The notes: generated from the sequence alone by a model not told the origin. 64,000 bases of DNA from Setoptus koraiensis (GCA_048013815.1 CM106585.1:15438001-15502000), one strand, 5' to 3'; shown: positions 39,567 through 51,649, counted from the stretch's first letter. Numbers and translations: made by a program.

Positions 39567-40691
39567 ATGGGCACATCGGCAAATTGGCAAACGGTCGCAG
39601 CAATTGGAACGAACGGGATTCAATCAGCTCGAGCCGACAGATTGAATTGAATTTAACTGTTTAATTGGTCGTCTCGTCAACAAGGGTGACAAACAAGCAA
39701 AGTGTCACTTTGTGTTACTTTGTTCCATCGACGACCATTGTGTGCTGCTACTGGTGAGATTAAGACAAATAGACCAACAACATTGTATCAATTGTGTTGC
39801 GTAACAAAAACAAATTGACGATACGACACAACAACGAGATGAATCGCGCGATAAGATTGCATTGACATGATTGCGCCGGCTACTGCCGGCGACAAGCGAA
39901 TCACGAGCGACACACAGCCAACGCAATAGTCGCATAGTCGCATGGGGCTGTGATTAATTGGGACAATCTCGTACTGTTGTCAGTGTTTGTTTGTTTGTTG
40001 GCAGCAACATATTTCATATGCTCATTGCGCTTGTTTGTCATTTGGGCTGCGAACACGTAAGCAGCCTAAATTATTTTATATTATTATTTGATATGCTGGC
40101 GAGCATGACAATTTTTCATTAGCCACACCGAGTGACATTGCCATTCGTTTGGTTGTGTCACACAGCTCACAAAATGACTTGGCATCATGTTGTCACAAGT
40201 CCACCTGTTGCGCCCGGCTGACTGGCCGACGACACAAAGTTTCAAAATGGTCTGACAGGGCAGAGCTCGCGAGTGGCGCCGTCATGTGGCGAGCAGCCAC
40301 CAAATAAGCAAATAATAAGCAAATAATAAGCGAGCATTAACAAGTCAAGTATTATTATCGGGTATAAATCAGAAACAAGAGCGCTTGTCAGTGTGGGATA
40401 TTGGCGCAAATCGCAACTTGTTGGGCATTGGCAGCGCGGCCACAAGTGACGCCATGATAGTCATCAGTGGCCAACCCCTGCCTCTCGAGCCACAAATCGC
40501 GAGCATCAGTTGGCAAAGTGAAATTAATCCGCTCTTGTTCTAATTAACAACAGAGCCATTGCGCAATGTGCTGCCTTCGGACGTCGCCAGCAGAAACGAG
40601 TGACAGCAAAGTGAAGGCACTGATTTTGCGATTGCCATTGTCTAGCCGAGCGATCGCAGACGCGCGACAGACCCTGCAGTCGAAACCTCGC

Positions 40692-40756
40692 GAAAACCTA
40701 CTGAAAATCTACTGAAAACCCACTGAAAACCTAGTGAAAACCTAGTGAAAACCTAG
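40692..40756. repeat. Six 11-bp tandem units
   Basis: Units resemble GAAAACCTACT and lie upstream of the cyclin D coding region, possibly in its 5' UTR or promoter. Confidence 0.85.
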
Positions 40757-41241
40757 GGCAAGAAACTGCCACAGATAGTGCAGTGCGAGCAGCCGTTGCA
40801 GTGCAATTGTTGGACGCCTGTTGATTCAACAGTGTTGACTCAACAGTGTTGAGCAGTTGAGTTTGCGCGCCAGAGATGGCGTTCTCACAATCCAGTCCGG
40901 CTGGTGTTGTGATTCCAAGAATTATCGAAGAAGTTCGGGGAGGGGAGAAAAGAGTGAAGGAACGAAAAGGAGGTGAAAGTGAGCGGCGGCGGCGGCGGGG
41001 GGGGGGAGAAAGTGTGCGCGTCGAAGGTTGAAGTTGCAAGTTGTTTGTTTGTTGTTGTCCATTGTTGAGTGCCAGTTGTTTTTGTCTGGTCAAATGTGGA
41101 TCATTTAAAGTTTGGTTGTCATCGCGACAGCATCCACGGACAGCATCAGTTAGTTTAGTTGCAACATTGACAACATTTATCGCTTATATTTGCGCATATA
41201 TCCCATCCCATACACACACACACACACACCAACAAAGTATC

Positions 41242-44200
41242 ATGTCTCGCCTGGATCTAGTGTACGTGTCCGATCACAGAGTGTTGGAGAGATTGCTAAT
41301 TAGTGAAAGTAATCAAGTTATTAAATCGTCATATTTCCCCATGTCATCAAAAGCATCGCCAGCGTCGCCGTTGCACCAGCAACAGCAACAACACCAACAA
41401 CACCAACAACTACAACTACAACAACAACAACCACACCACCAACTACAACAACAACAACAACAACCACACCACCAACCATCACACCAGCAACAGCAACAAC
41501 AAGAAAATTCACATCCACACCAGCAGCAGCCTGTGGTGCAGACAAATTTCGATCAAAACGACAGGCGCTTGCTGGGCGAATGGCTGCTGGAGATTTGCCA
41601 AATTGAGGGTTGCCAGAATGACGTTTTTCCACTGAGTATGGCAATATTAGACGTTTTTTTGACAAAGGTGGAAATGAAACGGCGACAGTTACAACTGTTA
41701 GGAGCAGTGTGTTTAATTCTCGCATCAAAAGTGAGACAAACAAATCAGATTAGCCTGAAACAAATGCGATTTTACACAGACAATTCAGTGACAGTTCAAC
41801 AATTGATAGATTGGGAATTACTCGTGCTGGCCACACTAAAATGGGACGTCACATTTGTTTGCGCCATCGATTATCTGGACATACTCATAAGGAGGCCCCA
41901 GTGTATGCTGTTGATAGCCGACCAATACAAGAGCAAAAATTTCAACAAAAACTTCAACCGCAACCTGATGAGCATGACCACCTCATACAAGGCCCAATCA
42001 AGGAACGAGCTTTTGATGGAGATCGCCCAGAGTCTCATATACGATTGCAGCCTAGGTGAGTATCTACACACACACACACACATTAACAATTGCCGGCGAG
42101 GTGATGGTGTTGAATCAATTAGAATCACACACACACACACAACGGCCCGTCAAGAGAGTGATTTATATTTATGAGCTCTTTACAAACACTTTTGTGTGTT
42201 TGTTTATGTTGTTATGTAAGGGTTAAATGAGCAACGAGCTCACTTTTCGGTAGTTAGACAGGGCTTGTGCTTGTTAGTAACTTGACTGTAACAACAACAA
42301 CAACAGCAACAGCAACAACAAGCATGTTTATATACTGCTCTCTCGCTAATACGATGACCACATTACGTAACCACCAGCTCAGTCTACAACACACACACAC
42401 GCTAAACAAGGCGAGTGAACGAGCCAGCGACGAGTCGAGAATCTCGACTCGAGATGCAGTCAATTTCATGCTCCATTGATGGTTGCACTAGGTCAACACT
42501 TTAGACACTTTATTTCTTTCTCGGCCCGTCGGTTGCTGCTGCTGCCGGCGCTGCCAGATTGCTAATTGCGAGCCGGTTAAACTTCAAAACTCTGCCCTCT
42601 CAGCGACAGCTTGCCAAGCCAAGCGAACGCTGTTGAAATTTGATTGCCTTATTAACTAACATTACACGATATAGTGTTACACCATTATTTCCATTATTGC
42701 TAACTAACTTGATACAAATTTGTAAATTTGTTCAGTTTTAAATTTAATTTATTTTGTCAGTAGTAATTCAATTAGCAGCAGTACGACACCCACTCACCGG
42801 CTATGTCACTTCTGGCGGCTCACACTGCCCACTGGCGGAGTTGCGGCGAGACTGGCGGAGTTGCGGCGAGACTGGCGTCGATAGGGCGAGACTGGCGTCG
42901 ATAGGGCGAGACTGGCAGAGTTGCGACGAGACTGGCGGAGTTGCGGCGAGTCTGGCAGAGTTATGGCAAGGCCGCCGCGCTGTGGCAAGGTGAGAGCGTT
43001 GCGCAGCGCCGTCTCTCGTCCGACGGCCCAAACCGGCGTCGCGTAGCCAGTGTCGGCCTGACAGTGTCGGCCTGACAGTGTCAGGGCCGCTCGCACGGCC
43101 TCGAGTGCCTCTGGCCGTTGTTGGTGTTGTTGTTGTTGACCAGTGGTTGTTGCTGTTGTTGACCAGTGGTTGTTGGCGTCGCTGTTGATGGTGCCGGCCG
43201 AGAGGGGCTACTTGTAACCACATGTATTGGCGGCGGCGGGCGCACAAAACAATTAAACATTTTCACATGGACCTATAACGAAATCAGTGCGCCGCTTGTT
43301 CACATGACCACTGACCACTGGCCAGTGTGTCTGTGGACAGGCCAGAGATATTAGTGGAGCGCTGCACAGAAGTGCCAACGACAACAGTGGACAGTGCGCT
43401 GCACGTACTACGTCCGTGCTCGTGCATCTCTGGAATGTCTTTTTCTCGGGCGTCTTGTTTGCTGTCATGCCAACAACAATCAATATACTGTGCCACTGCC
43501 ACTCGCACTGTCCGTGTCTGTCCGTGTATGTACCTGACACAGGGTCTGAGTCGCCAAAACTTGGGTTTGCAGTGCGCGGTGCGGCGCGGCGCTGCAAACC
43601 CAAGTTGAGTGCTGGCTCGCAACAAAGCCAGCGAGCGCTCACCAACGGCCAAACAATGGCCACAATGGAGCGAGCGCAACTCTTTGGTTCTTTGTTCCCA
43701 CTTGCAACCAAACACCAATTGCAACTGACCAGTGGCCAGCGCCACTGACCAGTGCCCAGTGCGACTGACCAGTGGCATTGCAAGTGAGCGCAGCGTGCGA
43801 CTCTCGTGCGCAAACACGGGCATATCTGTCCGTATGTATGCTCGTATGTATGCTCGTATGTATGGGATGAGCGCCACTTGCTCCTCACACCCTATATCTT
43901 TTGTCTGCTCGCCATTGAATGGTCGCTGTTTAGCCATTGAATAGAGCCCGTTCAACCACCGAATGAGACTCTCGCACTGACAGAATCACCGATTCGTCGG
44001 TGCTTATATCTCCTTTTGCGCACATATAAGCATATAAGCGCTGCTCTCGGCGGTTGCCGTTGTTGTTGGCGCTGTTGTTGTTGTTGCCGGCGCTGTTGTC
44101 GTTGTTGCTGGCGCTGTTGTCGTTGTTGGTGCCGTTGTTGTTGTTGCTGTTGTTGTTGTTGTATCTGGCTCGCTGATCGCTGCAGCGACGCGCTCGGCTG

Positions 44201-46428
44201 CAATTGGCCAGCGTCCGCCACGGCCTTTGCCACGATTTCGGCCGCCAATTCGGCCGCGAATTATATATTTATCTGTTTGTGTTTGTGCGTGTGATAATCA
44301 CCAATAGCATGCGAATAATGGCAAACGTGCGATAGATTACAGTGTCTCAGACACTGCTGACATTCTTTGTGCTCGTCGTCGTCGTCGCGTTTGTTTGTCT
44401 GCTGCTCGGTCAGACCGCCTTCGTTAGCCTTCGTTAGCCCCGTTGGCCTTCGCCGGCTTCGTCGGCTTCGTTGGCCTCGTCGGCTTCGTTGGCCTTCGTC
44501 GGCTTCGTTAGCGTCACATCCCTCTCCGCCGCTGATATATAGCCGATATACAGCTGATGTGGAGCTGATGCGTAGCTGATATACAGCTGATATACAGCTG
44601 ATATACAGCTGATATATAGCTGATATATAGCTGATATATCGCTGGCCCGTCAGCACCGCGTACGTGTAAATGTACGTGTACGCGAACGTGTACGCGTACG
44701 TGTCGCATAGCGGCGCAACTCGCGCTTTCGCAAACTTGACCAATTTCGCCAGCCATTTAGGTGCACAAAACTGACCAGAAACTGGCCAGAAACCGGCTGA
44801 CCTGCACGCACTGTGCTAACACAGTTGCACAGTTCGTGCAACGGGCAGCTTTGGCGCCCCATTTGCAAAACTGTTGCTCGTGCTACCAGAGGTGCACACA
44901 ATGCTACTTTGTACTATCTGTGCTAATGTGCTGCGCAGGTGATTTTGTACATGCACCAGTGGCTGGCGATGCCTGACACCCTATAGACAAACAAGGGCAG
45001 GCCAACTGACCAGGGGAAGGCCGGCCGGACAACAACAAGTGGAAAGTAATTATCGAAGATTACAGTCGCAGTCGCAGAGCCAGAGTTAGCACAGAGACGA
45101 GATAATTATAGCAAATGCAAAGTATGCGCATCATCGCCATTTGAGGCGCTCTGTCGCTTCGTTGGGCTTCCACGAGCGGGCCAGAAATGAAGAAATGAGA
45201 TGCTGATGAAAACTGATGATCTATAAAGAAAATGATAAATTTGATTTTATGGTTTTATTTTATCGTTCATGCTCGTCGCTGTTTGTCGTGTCGGCTTCTT
45301 GTGAGTCGCTGCTGGAGCTGCCGTTGTTGTTGTTGTTGCTGCTGCTGTTGTTGCCGTTGATGCTGCTGCTGTTGTTGTTGCTCGTGTTGTTGTTGTTGTC
45401 GTTGTTAATGTTGTTGATGTCGGAATTAGAGTTAGAATATGTATTATTAGTTTTAGTATTAATAGCATTAGCGGCCTGTTTGCAGAGAGCCAGCCACGAG
45501 AGAGCCAGCGATGAGAGAGCCAGCGATGAGAGAGGAGAGAGCCAGAGATGAGCGAGATGAGAATAAGCATGACGCTGCCTGTCAGAGCCAGGGCAGCCAG
45601 TGTCCATGTTGATGTGGTATAAACGACGGCGACCAAAATGACGATGATGATAATAATAATAACAATAATAAAAAACAAGCGCAACTCGGCCCATTGTCTC
45701 AACACGCTCGCACTGGCTAACTCACTGCAGATATGCCAACAACAAGCGATACGCAAACAACAGCAACGACAGCAACAACAACAACAACACATCGGCCCAA
45801 ACCAACCGGCCAAAGCTAAACCCAAATATGCCAACATCACAATCGGTCATCGTGGCACGGCAACACTTGTTGCTCGTGCTTGTCCACTTGCCACGAGTTG
45901 CTACCATTGTGTCTGGCTGTCGTGTCCACTCGCGCTGGCCACTGCTTGTTGGCCGCCGTCCTTTGCGATTGTTGTCGGCCCGAGTGGCGCCACTCTGGGC
46001 CGCCCTTCTGCCGTCGCCCTGTGCCCTGAGCCCGTCGCCCTTCGGCCCGACCCGTCTCACCGCTTATCTGCAAACCCATTCGCATCCGCATACCCTCCCG
46101 CCTTTTCCCAACCGGCTCGATTTGCCCCCAGCGAGTCCGAGTCGCCCCCAACCAGCTCAATCTGCCCCCACCAAGCTTGCTAACAAACACTAACCAACTC
46201 TCTCTTTCTCTCTCTCTCTCGCCCCCATCACCTGTTGAATGTATTGTCATATCAACAGACTTCTCCTACAGCCTATATCCACCATCAGTGATTGCCTGCG
46301 CCTGTCTAACGCGCGCCCTCCAGTCCACTGTGCTTGCGCCCCCGATTAGCGACCAGATCAGCACGAAACAGCTTCTTCAAAAACTCAATTGCAAGATTTC
46401 AGAAACAACAACCCAATCAACAATTTAA
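41242..46428 (+). CDS. Cyclin D, two coding exons
   Basis: Exon 1 is 41242..42055 (ending CTAG|GTGAGT, phase 1) and exon 2 is 46259..46428 (after ATATCAACAG, ending TAA), giving 327 residues. D-type cyclins activate CDK4/6 in G1. After SDHRVLERLL and SSYFP there is a poly-Gln/His insert of about 60 residues. The cyclin box follows: DRRLLGEWLLEICQIEGCQ, VFPLSMAILDVFL, LQLLGAVCLILASKVRQT, FYTDNSVTVQQLIDWELLVL and LKWDVTF. Exon 2 carries the second fold start, DFSYSLYPPSVIACACLTRA, which matches the FAMYPPSMIA region of cyclin D and confirms the junction. No LXCXE Rb-binding motif is visible at the N-terminus (LDLVYVS occupies the place), and no Thr-Pro phosphodegron is visible in the short C-terminus. 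The start is the first in-frame ATG, just after a CA tract. Confidence 0.93.
42831..42970. repeat. Seven 20-bp tandem units
   Basis: Units resemble ACTGGCGGAGTTGCGGCGAG. Two central units carry the variant ACTGGCGTCGATAGGGCGAG. Confidence 0.92.
43558..43606. repeat. Inverted repeat, 15-base arms
   Basis: AACTTGGGTTTGCAG and its exact complement flank a 19-base GC-rich loop. Confidence 0.9.
44535..44640. repeat. About ten 10-bp tandem units
   Basis: Repeated AGCTGATATAC units with TATAG, GTGG and GCGT variants in the cyclin D intron. Confidence 0.85.
45413..45960. repeat. Duplicated block, copy 1 (inside the cyclin D intron)
   Basis: Collinear with 47038..47620. Landmarks shared by both are GTCGGAATTAGAGTTAGAAT, CAAGCGCAACTCGGCCCATT and GGCACGGCAACACTTGTTGC. 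Copy 1 has an internal expansion of the unit GAGAGCCAGCGATGA near 45485..45545. Hydrophobic frames occur on the minus strand of both copies, but they shift between copies, so I do not call a gene. Confidence 0.9.
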
Positions 46429-46670
46429 CACACAACGTGACAACCATGACAATCCGAAGAGAAAAAAAAAAAATAAAAGTTTTTCACCCTTATTATGTTT
46501 CCAAAAATATAGCATCATCACACATTATTGTCACACCAACACAAACAATGTCACACTGTCAACGAGACAGTTATGCTATGCTTCCTAACTGCATATATAA
46601 ACAAACTAAAATCTAACAACTCAACTCAATACATTGCTGACAAGATCGTCTCGGTGTTGAGGTCTCAAAT
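46374..46670. repeat. Cyclin D 3' end, copy shared with the small-ORF locus
   Basis: Similar to 51885..52198. The match starts in the last codons of cyclin D, runs through the poly(A) signal region (AATAAAAGTTTTT) and ends at ATCGTCTCGGTGTT. Shared landmarks include TTATTATGTTTCCAAAAATA and TAAAATCTAACAACTCAACA. Confidence 0.9.
46472..46477 (+). terminator. Cyclin D poly(A) signal
   Basis: AATAAA 44 bases after the cyclin D stop codon, in a poly-A stretch. Confidence 0.6.
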
Positions 46671-46703
46671 GTTTCTATGCATGTTGTTGTTTTTCAGAGA
46701 AGA

Positions 46704-47034
46704 TTATGCTCGCCAATGCAACTTACCAATTATAGAATTTGCAGCCTTTGACATTGTACAAATGACCGATTTGCATATTTTGGCATAACCTCTCTCTGGG
46801 AATGTGTTGTCGCTTTGTGTGACACGACCCATCTATGAGGGACTTAATGTAAATATAATAGGTAGGTTGGGGTCCAGTGTGCAATTGAGTCGGCACTTGG
46901 TGGTTGCTTTGTTTGTTATCCTGTTGTATGTAGAATTCCAATGATTCTCGCATGTCTTTGGATGGCATGGGTCGTTTCATATCACACTTTATCATGTGCT
47001 GGTCGCGGTTGGACTGAATGAAAATTTCGCTCAG
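46704..47034 (-). pseudogene. Decayed VPS26C fragment
   Basis: Read on the minus strand it begins with the same exon 4 start as the intact gene (MIKCDMKRPM, then ESLEFYI and DNKQSN). It loses most of the middle of that exon and drifts out of register. It retains the intron 4 donor (ACTTACCAATT on the plus strand), so it arose by DNA duplication and not by retroposition. The parent is at 54144..54715. Confidence 0.85.
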
Positions 47035-47037
47035 TTA

Positions 47038-47620
47038 TCACGGTTGTTGTCGGAATTAGAGTTAGAATATGTATTATCAGTGTTGGCAGCATTAACAGCA
47101 TCAGCGGCCTGCTTGCAAAGTGACGCAGCGATAGACAAGAGACGACCAGGGATGAGAATAAGCATGACGTTGGCTGCCCAACCGGCCAGTGTCTGTGTTG
47201 ATGAGGTACAAACGAGCACGGCCAGAATGACCACGATAATAGAAATAATAACAATAATAAAAAACAAGCGCAACTCGGCCCATTGTCTCAGCGCGCTCGC
47301 ACTGGCCAACTGAAAAGTCTCACAAGTTGTCAGTGGATACGCCAACAACAAGCAATACGCAAACAACAGCAACGACAGCAACAACAACAACACATCGGCC
47401 CAAACCAGCAGCTAAAGCCAAATGTGCCAACATCACAATCGGTCATCGTGGCACGGCAACACTTGTTGCTCGTGCTCGTCCACTTGCCACGAGTTGCTAC
47501 CATTGTGTCGTGTCGAGTGTCGACTCGCACTGGCCACTGTTGGCCGTCGTTGGCCCTTTGCGATGCTGGCCCTTTGCGATGTTGGCCCTTTGCGATTGTT
47601 GTCGGCCCAAGTGGCGCCAC
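47038..47620. repeat. Duplicated block, copy 2 (downstream of cyclin D)
   Basis: Collinear with 45413..45960, without the internal expansion of copy 1. It lies directly after the VPS26C fragment. Similarity fades after about 47650. Confidence 0.9.
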
Positions 47621-50600
47621 TCGCCTCCGGGCCGCTCGCCCGCTTGTGCCCTCTACCTGGCGCGTCCGTCACCCCACCGGGCCGGCGATAACAAGTGCCG
47701 CTCTCAATAGCACATGACTTACGACCACAACAATGACCGCGACCCTGATGAGCGCCCAACGGTCCGCGCGGCTAGGTGCGCGCCCGCCAACAGGTGTCGG
47801 CCGCGGCGGACACGACGCGCCAACATTCCGGGCTGGCGTGACTCGCCGGCTGTCAGAGTGATGGAAAAGCGTGATTCCGTTGATTGAGTCCGTTCAATCA
47901 TTGAGCAGCAACCGCTCGTGTAATTGAGTGCGACAGTGGCGCTATTATCTCATCTTATCTCCATTCCCGTTCGCCTGTTTACTCTGTACGTCGGTTTACT
48001 CTATCCGTCGGTTTACCCTGTCCGTTGGTTCACTCTGTCCGTTGGTTCACTCTGTCCGCTGGTTTACTCTGTCCCCTGGTTCACTCTGTCCGCTGGTTTA
48101 CTCTGTCCCCTGGTTGGCCGCTCGCTCCCGCGCCGGTCGCTCGATGGCGCCTTGGGCGCTGCTCGGCGCTCATTTGCATTCGCGTCCATTCACATCTCCA
48201 TCCACTGTCCAATAATGGCAAGTCCCATAAAATAAAGTGCACACGAGATGCAGAGATAAATACATGTTAGAGATGCAGATAATAATAATAAATTGCTGTT
48301 TGTTTTTGTTCGCGGCACAACAATAGCGAGCGATAATTGTAGCGTACTCACTCAATTATTCGATCCGCCACTCACACGCTTTTGTCCGGCCGATACGTCT
48401 GACGAGTTGTGCCCCATTCCTGCTGGCCCCCTGGCCCCATCTTGCGCCGGCACTGTTCAACAGCGACTGGACCAATTGACGGTGACTCGACCAATTGACG
48501 GTGACTTGACCAAGTGACGGTGCCCTTCAAAAAGTGAATTGTTGCCAGTCTGGCAACTGGCAAGTTCCGACAGTTTGGCAGTGTGAAATTCACACACCAC
48601 TTTGCAAATATGGTCTGTGGCGGCGCCTCCAGGAGGCGCCCCTGTCACACTGGTAGCAACATTCATCATCATTCTTGAATCAATCAAATCTTTTTCTCGT
48701 TCTCGTTCTCGCGCTTGGTCGGCGGCGCCGGCTTGAGGCTCGAATCGCATCGGAGTCTTTATAGTCGCATTGAATGCATGGGCAATCTCCATTGGCGATA
48801 TACACGATATGTACGTACATGTATATGTATAGAAGGCAACGAAAGATGTAGGCAGCAGATTGACTGTAAATACTGCACTATAAATAGTGTTTAAATAATG
48901 CAATATTTTGCCAGAGTCTCGAGCCAATGATATTTGCGAGCGCATGCAACAGCCAGACTAGACAGACGGCCAAATAACGAGCAAGCAACATATAGCAACA
49001 TGTAGCAACGACCCTGGAAACAGTGCAGACGATGCTGTTATGACTATCGCGATACATGTTACATTAACTTTATCATTACATTAGTAAATTACTAATAGTG
49101 TAATGATAAAAACAACAATTCATGCTATCTCTACACTGTGTACAAGTTGTCAGGAGGACATTTGCGCAATTGGCTGCACTGTTTGCATACTACAAGTTGC
49201 ACTACAACAACAACAACAACAACAACAAGTCACTCTATGACAGTCAGCGTTTGATTGTTTCTTTTTTAATTGTTATTCTATATTACACACTGTGTAATCA
49301 TTGTATCACGCTCCAACTCTTTCGTCTGCTGATGCAACCAACAAATCACAATTAGTCGCTCTACTTGTTACTGTTGCAACTGGCACGTCTTCGTTCCGAT
49401 GGCCAGTTGAGTCATCGACCTCTCATGCAACAACTCTGTAGCGTCTGTTAATAGTCAATACATGGTTAAAATTGATCAAAATTGATATCGATTGTATATC
49501 GGCTATCCATGTGTGAATAGCGTCCCTCTTGCCGGCGCGTCGCTGCTACACATATCATACAATAATGCCAATATCACAATAGAGCCAACATCACAATAGT
49601 GCCAATATCACAATTGTGCCAATATCCTCTCGTGTAATGGTGCAACAGTGGACCGCAGCAGCGCCAGATTTCGTTGTTTCGCCCGACGAATTGGCAGCAG
49701 CTGATTGGAATTGACCGTGCAACAACTCTTCAATACTGGCAGTATGATGCTGGCAGTGTGATGCTGGCAGTGTCGGCCTCGTTGGGCCCACACGAAAGAC
49801 TGGCGAAAGACTTTTGCCGGACTGGGCACCCGTCTGAGTCAGAAGTTCCGACAGAAAATTTCTGTGCACCGGCTGGTCAGTCGTATAGCTGGTCAGTCGT
49901 ATAGCTGGTCAGTGTCGCTGACATTGACCAACGCTGTGTCAGGTGGGCGCGCGCGTCTGGTAAGCTAACTGGCAAAATGGCACTGTTTTTGGCCTCACGA
50001 TTGGGCGTTAAATTTGAATTGACAATTGTGAGCCGACGACCAGCTTACGGTTGTTGTGCTGCTGCTGTTGCCGCATCAACAATGTTGTAAGTTGCCTTTA
50101 TGTAGTATATGTAGTATTGGCCACGCTAGGCATCGAGTTACACAACAAACAACCAAACCCACATTTGCTATCGCCGCCATCATGCGATGCCTACATGTGC
50201 TGTGACGACGCCGTCAATCACTGGCAAGCTTTCGTCGCGCTGGCTTGTTTATGCAACACGACGTAGTAATGCTAAACTCGACTCGCTCGATGGGGAAACC
50301 ATCTAATTTTGCGTTTGTTTGCAACCATATTCCAAATATACTAATTTCTATTGCCTCTACACTGCACAGTCTACACACACACTCGCCATATGTCACCACG
50401 ATGCTATCAATTATTGCCGTTGTTGATGTTGTTGTTGCTGTTGTCGCTGTTGTTGCTGTTGTTGCTGTTGTTGCTGTTGTTGCTGTTATTGGGCAAGACC
50501 AGCCAAACAGTGCCGAGTCAACATTCAATTGTTGAGCCACTGCCCTTTATCGAGCATCCATGCGAAGCGACTGTGCCGCACAATTGTCCAACAATCGTAC

Positions 50601-51478
50601 ACTTGCGCGCCATTGTGCACGCTGAACAGGCTCCTGTTACGCGATGGGATAGGCCAGTGATGCGCACTATACACTGTATGATGCTGACAGCCTTGCGACT
50701 CGCAAGTTGCGAGGCGGGGAAGACGCCCATTCTTACCCCTGGATGCGCACAAAAGTTTCAAGTCACGCGAAATGAGTCATTTGGTCACTGTTTTACTCTC
50801 TGTTCCAGTGTCGGGCCGGACCCAGCTCCCGCGTGAGCCCGTCTAGCCGAACAGGTCTAACCAAGCAGCAGGCACTTGCAAGCAAGCGACCAAGCAACTT
50901 GCGGCAAGGTAGGCTGTGGCGAGCCACTCGAATGTCCGACGGCAAAAGTGCAAAAGTGCGTCGTCTGAAAGAAAATCGGACTTTTGAAAATTTCACGTGC
51001 GTTCAAAATGCGCGCCCAGTTGTGCGCAGGGGGCCACGTGATTCTTGCCTCCGCCGTGTCCGTAACTGTAGCTGTGTCTATGCATAGCAACGGCACAGTG
51101 TGTTCACTGACAAACTGTTTCTGGGCTTGTTATTTCGCGCGCTCCCAAAAACTGACTACACAGATTTTAGTATGCGCACAATGTACAGGCGGCGCTGTTT
51201 TGTTTCATCAAGTCTCAACAACTCTCAACACTCATGCGCCCATTGCCACATTCAGATTTGTGTGATTAAACGAATTGGTGAAAAGTGTCCCCTACAGTGA
51301 AAATTGCAAATCACTGCTCTGTCGCTTGTTCAATTCGTGTGTTCAACATATGCGTTCAACGTATGCGCATGAGTGCGCAGTAACATTCTCTCCGTGTTGA
51401 GTGTGTGCTGATTCGAACAATTAGCGGGACTCGTTTGGCCTTCCACATCTATATTGGTTTTACTTATATTGTAACAGA
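47621..51478. other. Non-coding stretch before the small-ORF locus
   Basis: No supported gene. It contains a 17-base array (47976..48111), a CAA run near 49206, GTT-rich DNA at about 50420..50490, and a doubled GCCAATATCACAAT-type motif at 49568..49625. One 161-codon frame near 50351..50836 starts in the GTT run and is probably accidental. Confidence 0.5.
47976..48111. repeat. Eight 17-bp tandem units
   Basis: Units resemble GGTTTACTCTGTCCGCT, alternating GGTTTACTC and GGTTCACTC forms. Confidence 0.9.
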
Positions 51479-51649
51479 ATGCAGCCAGAAAGCACTCCCA
51501 CCGCCACCACACCAGTTACCACCACAACAGCAGTCAGCATACCGCTTCGTATATTATATTGCATCCTTGTTGCTATTGCCTTCGTCGTTGCCTATTACGC
51601 TGGTAGAATCATTGGAACAATTTTGTTTGGTTTGTTATTTGCTAACTAA
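51479..51649 (+). CDS. Small ORF 1: 56-residue single-pass membrane protein (putative)
   Basis: ATG at 51479, stop at 51647..51649. The product has a short Pro/Thr-rich N-terminus (QPESTPTATTPVTTTT), a single long hydrophobic segment (ILYCILVAIAFVVAYYAG) and a second, weaker hydrophobic end (IIGTILFGLLFAN). It ends 89 bases before small ORF 2 on the same strand, with no poly(A) signal between them. I do not recognise a family. The compact membrane-protein design and position suggest a real gene, but it is short. Confidence 0.45.
   Translation: MQPESTPTATTPVTTTTAVSIPLRILYCILVAIAFVVAYYAGRIIGTILFGLLFAN

Larger units (their letters stand above)
37516..41241. other. Intergenic region between furin and cyclin D
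   Basis: No supported gene. It should contain the furin 3' UTR at its left end and the cyclin D promoter and 5' UTR at its right end. Features are a perfect 20-base-arm hairpin (38978..39023), a 16-base array (39471..39566), an 11-base array (40692..40756), a TCTC tract near 38133, and a CA tract just before the cyclin D ATG. Confidence 0.6.
42056..46258 (+). other. Cyclin D intron (4.2 kb)
   Basis: Non-coding. It contains a 20-base array (42831..42970), an inverted repeat (43558..43606), GTT-rich runs (44040..44165 and 45310..45415), a 10-base TATACAGCTGA-type array (about 44535..44640) and the duplicated block at 45413..45960. Confidence 0.75.

Noticed and set aside
41041-41241. N-terminal extension of cyclin D upstream of 41242
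   Set aside because: The frame is open but has no ATG, and includes a CA tract reading as His/Thr; the ATG at 41242 is preferred.
42831-42970. CRISPR-like array
   Set aside because: Units are contiguous 20-base tandem copies without unique spacers, in a eukaryotic intron.
45247-45840. Hydrophobic minus-strand frame (multi-pass membrane protein)
   Set aside because: The frame depends on GTT/CAA microsatellites, lies in the cyclin D intron, and does not stay in one frame in the duplicate at 47031..47393.
48457-48945. 162-codon minus-strand frame
   Set aside because: No domain, no splice context, mixed composition; probably chance.
50351-50836. 161-codon plus frame with a Leu run resembling a signal peptide
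   Set aside because: The Leu run is a GTT/GCT microsatellite. The rest has scattered Cys but no recognisable fold.
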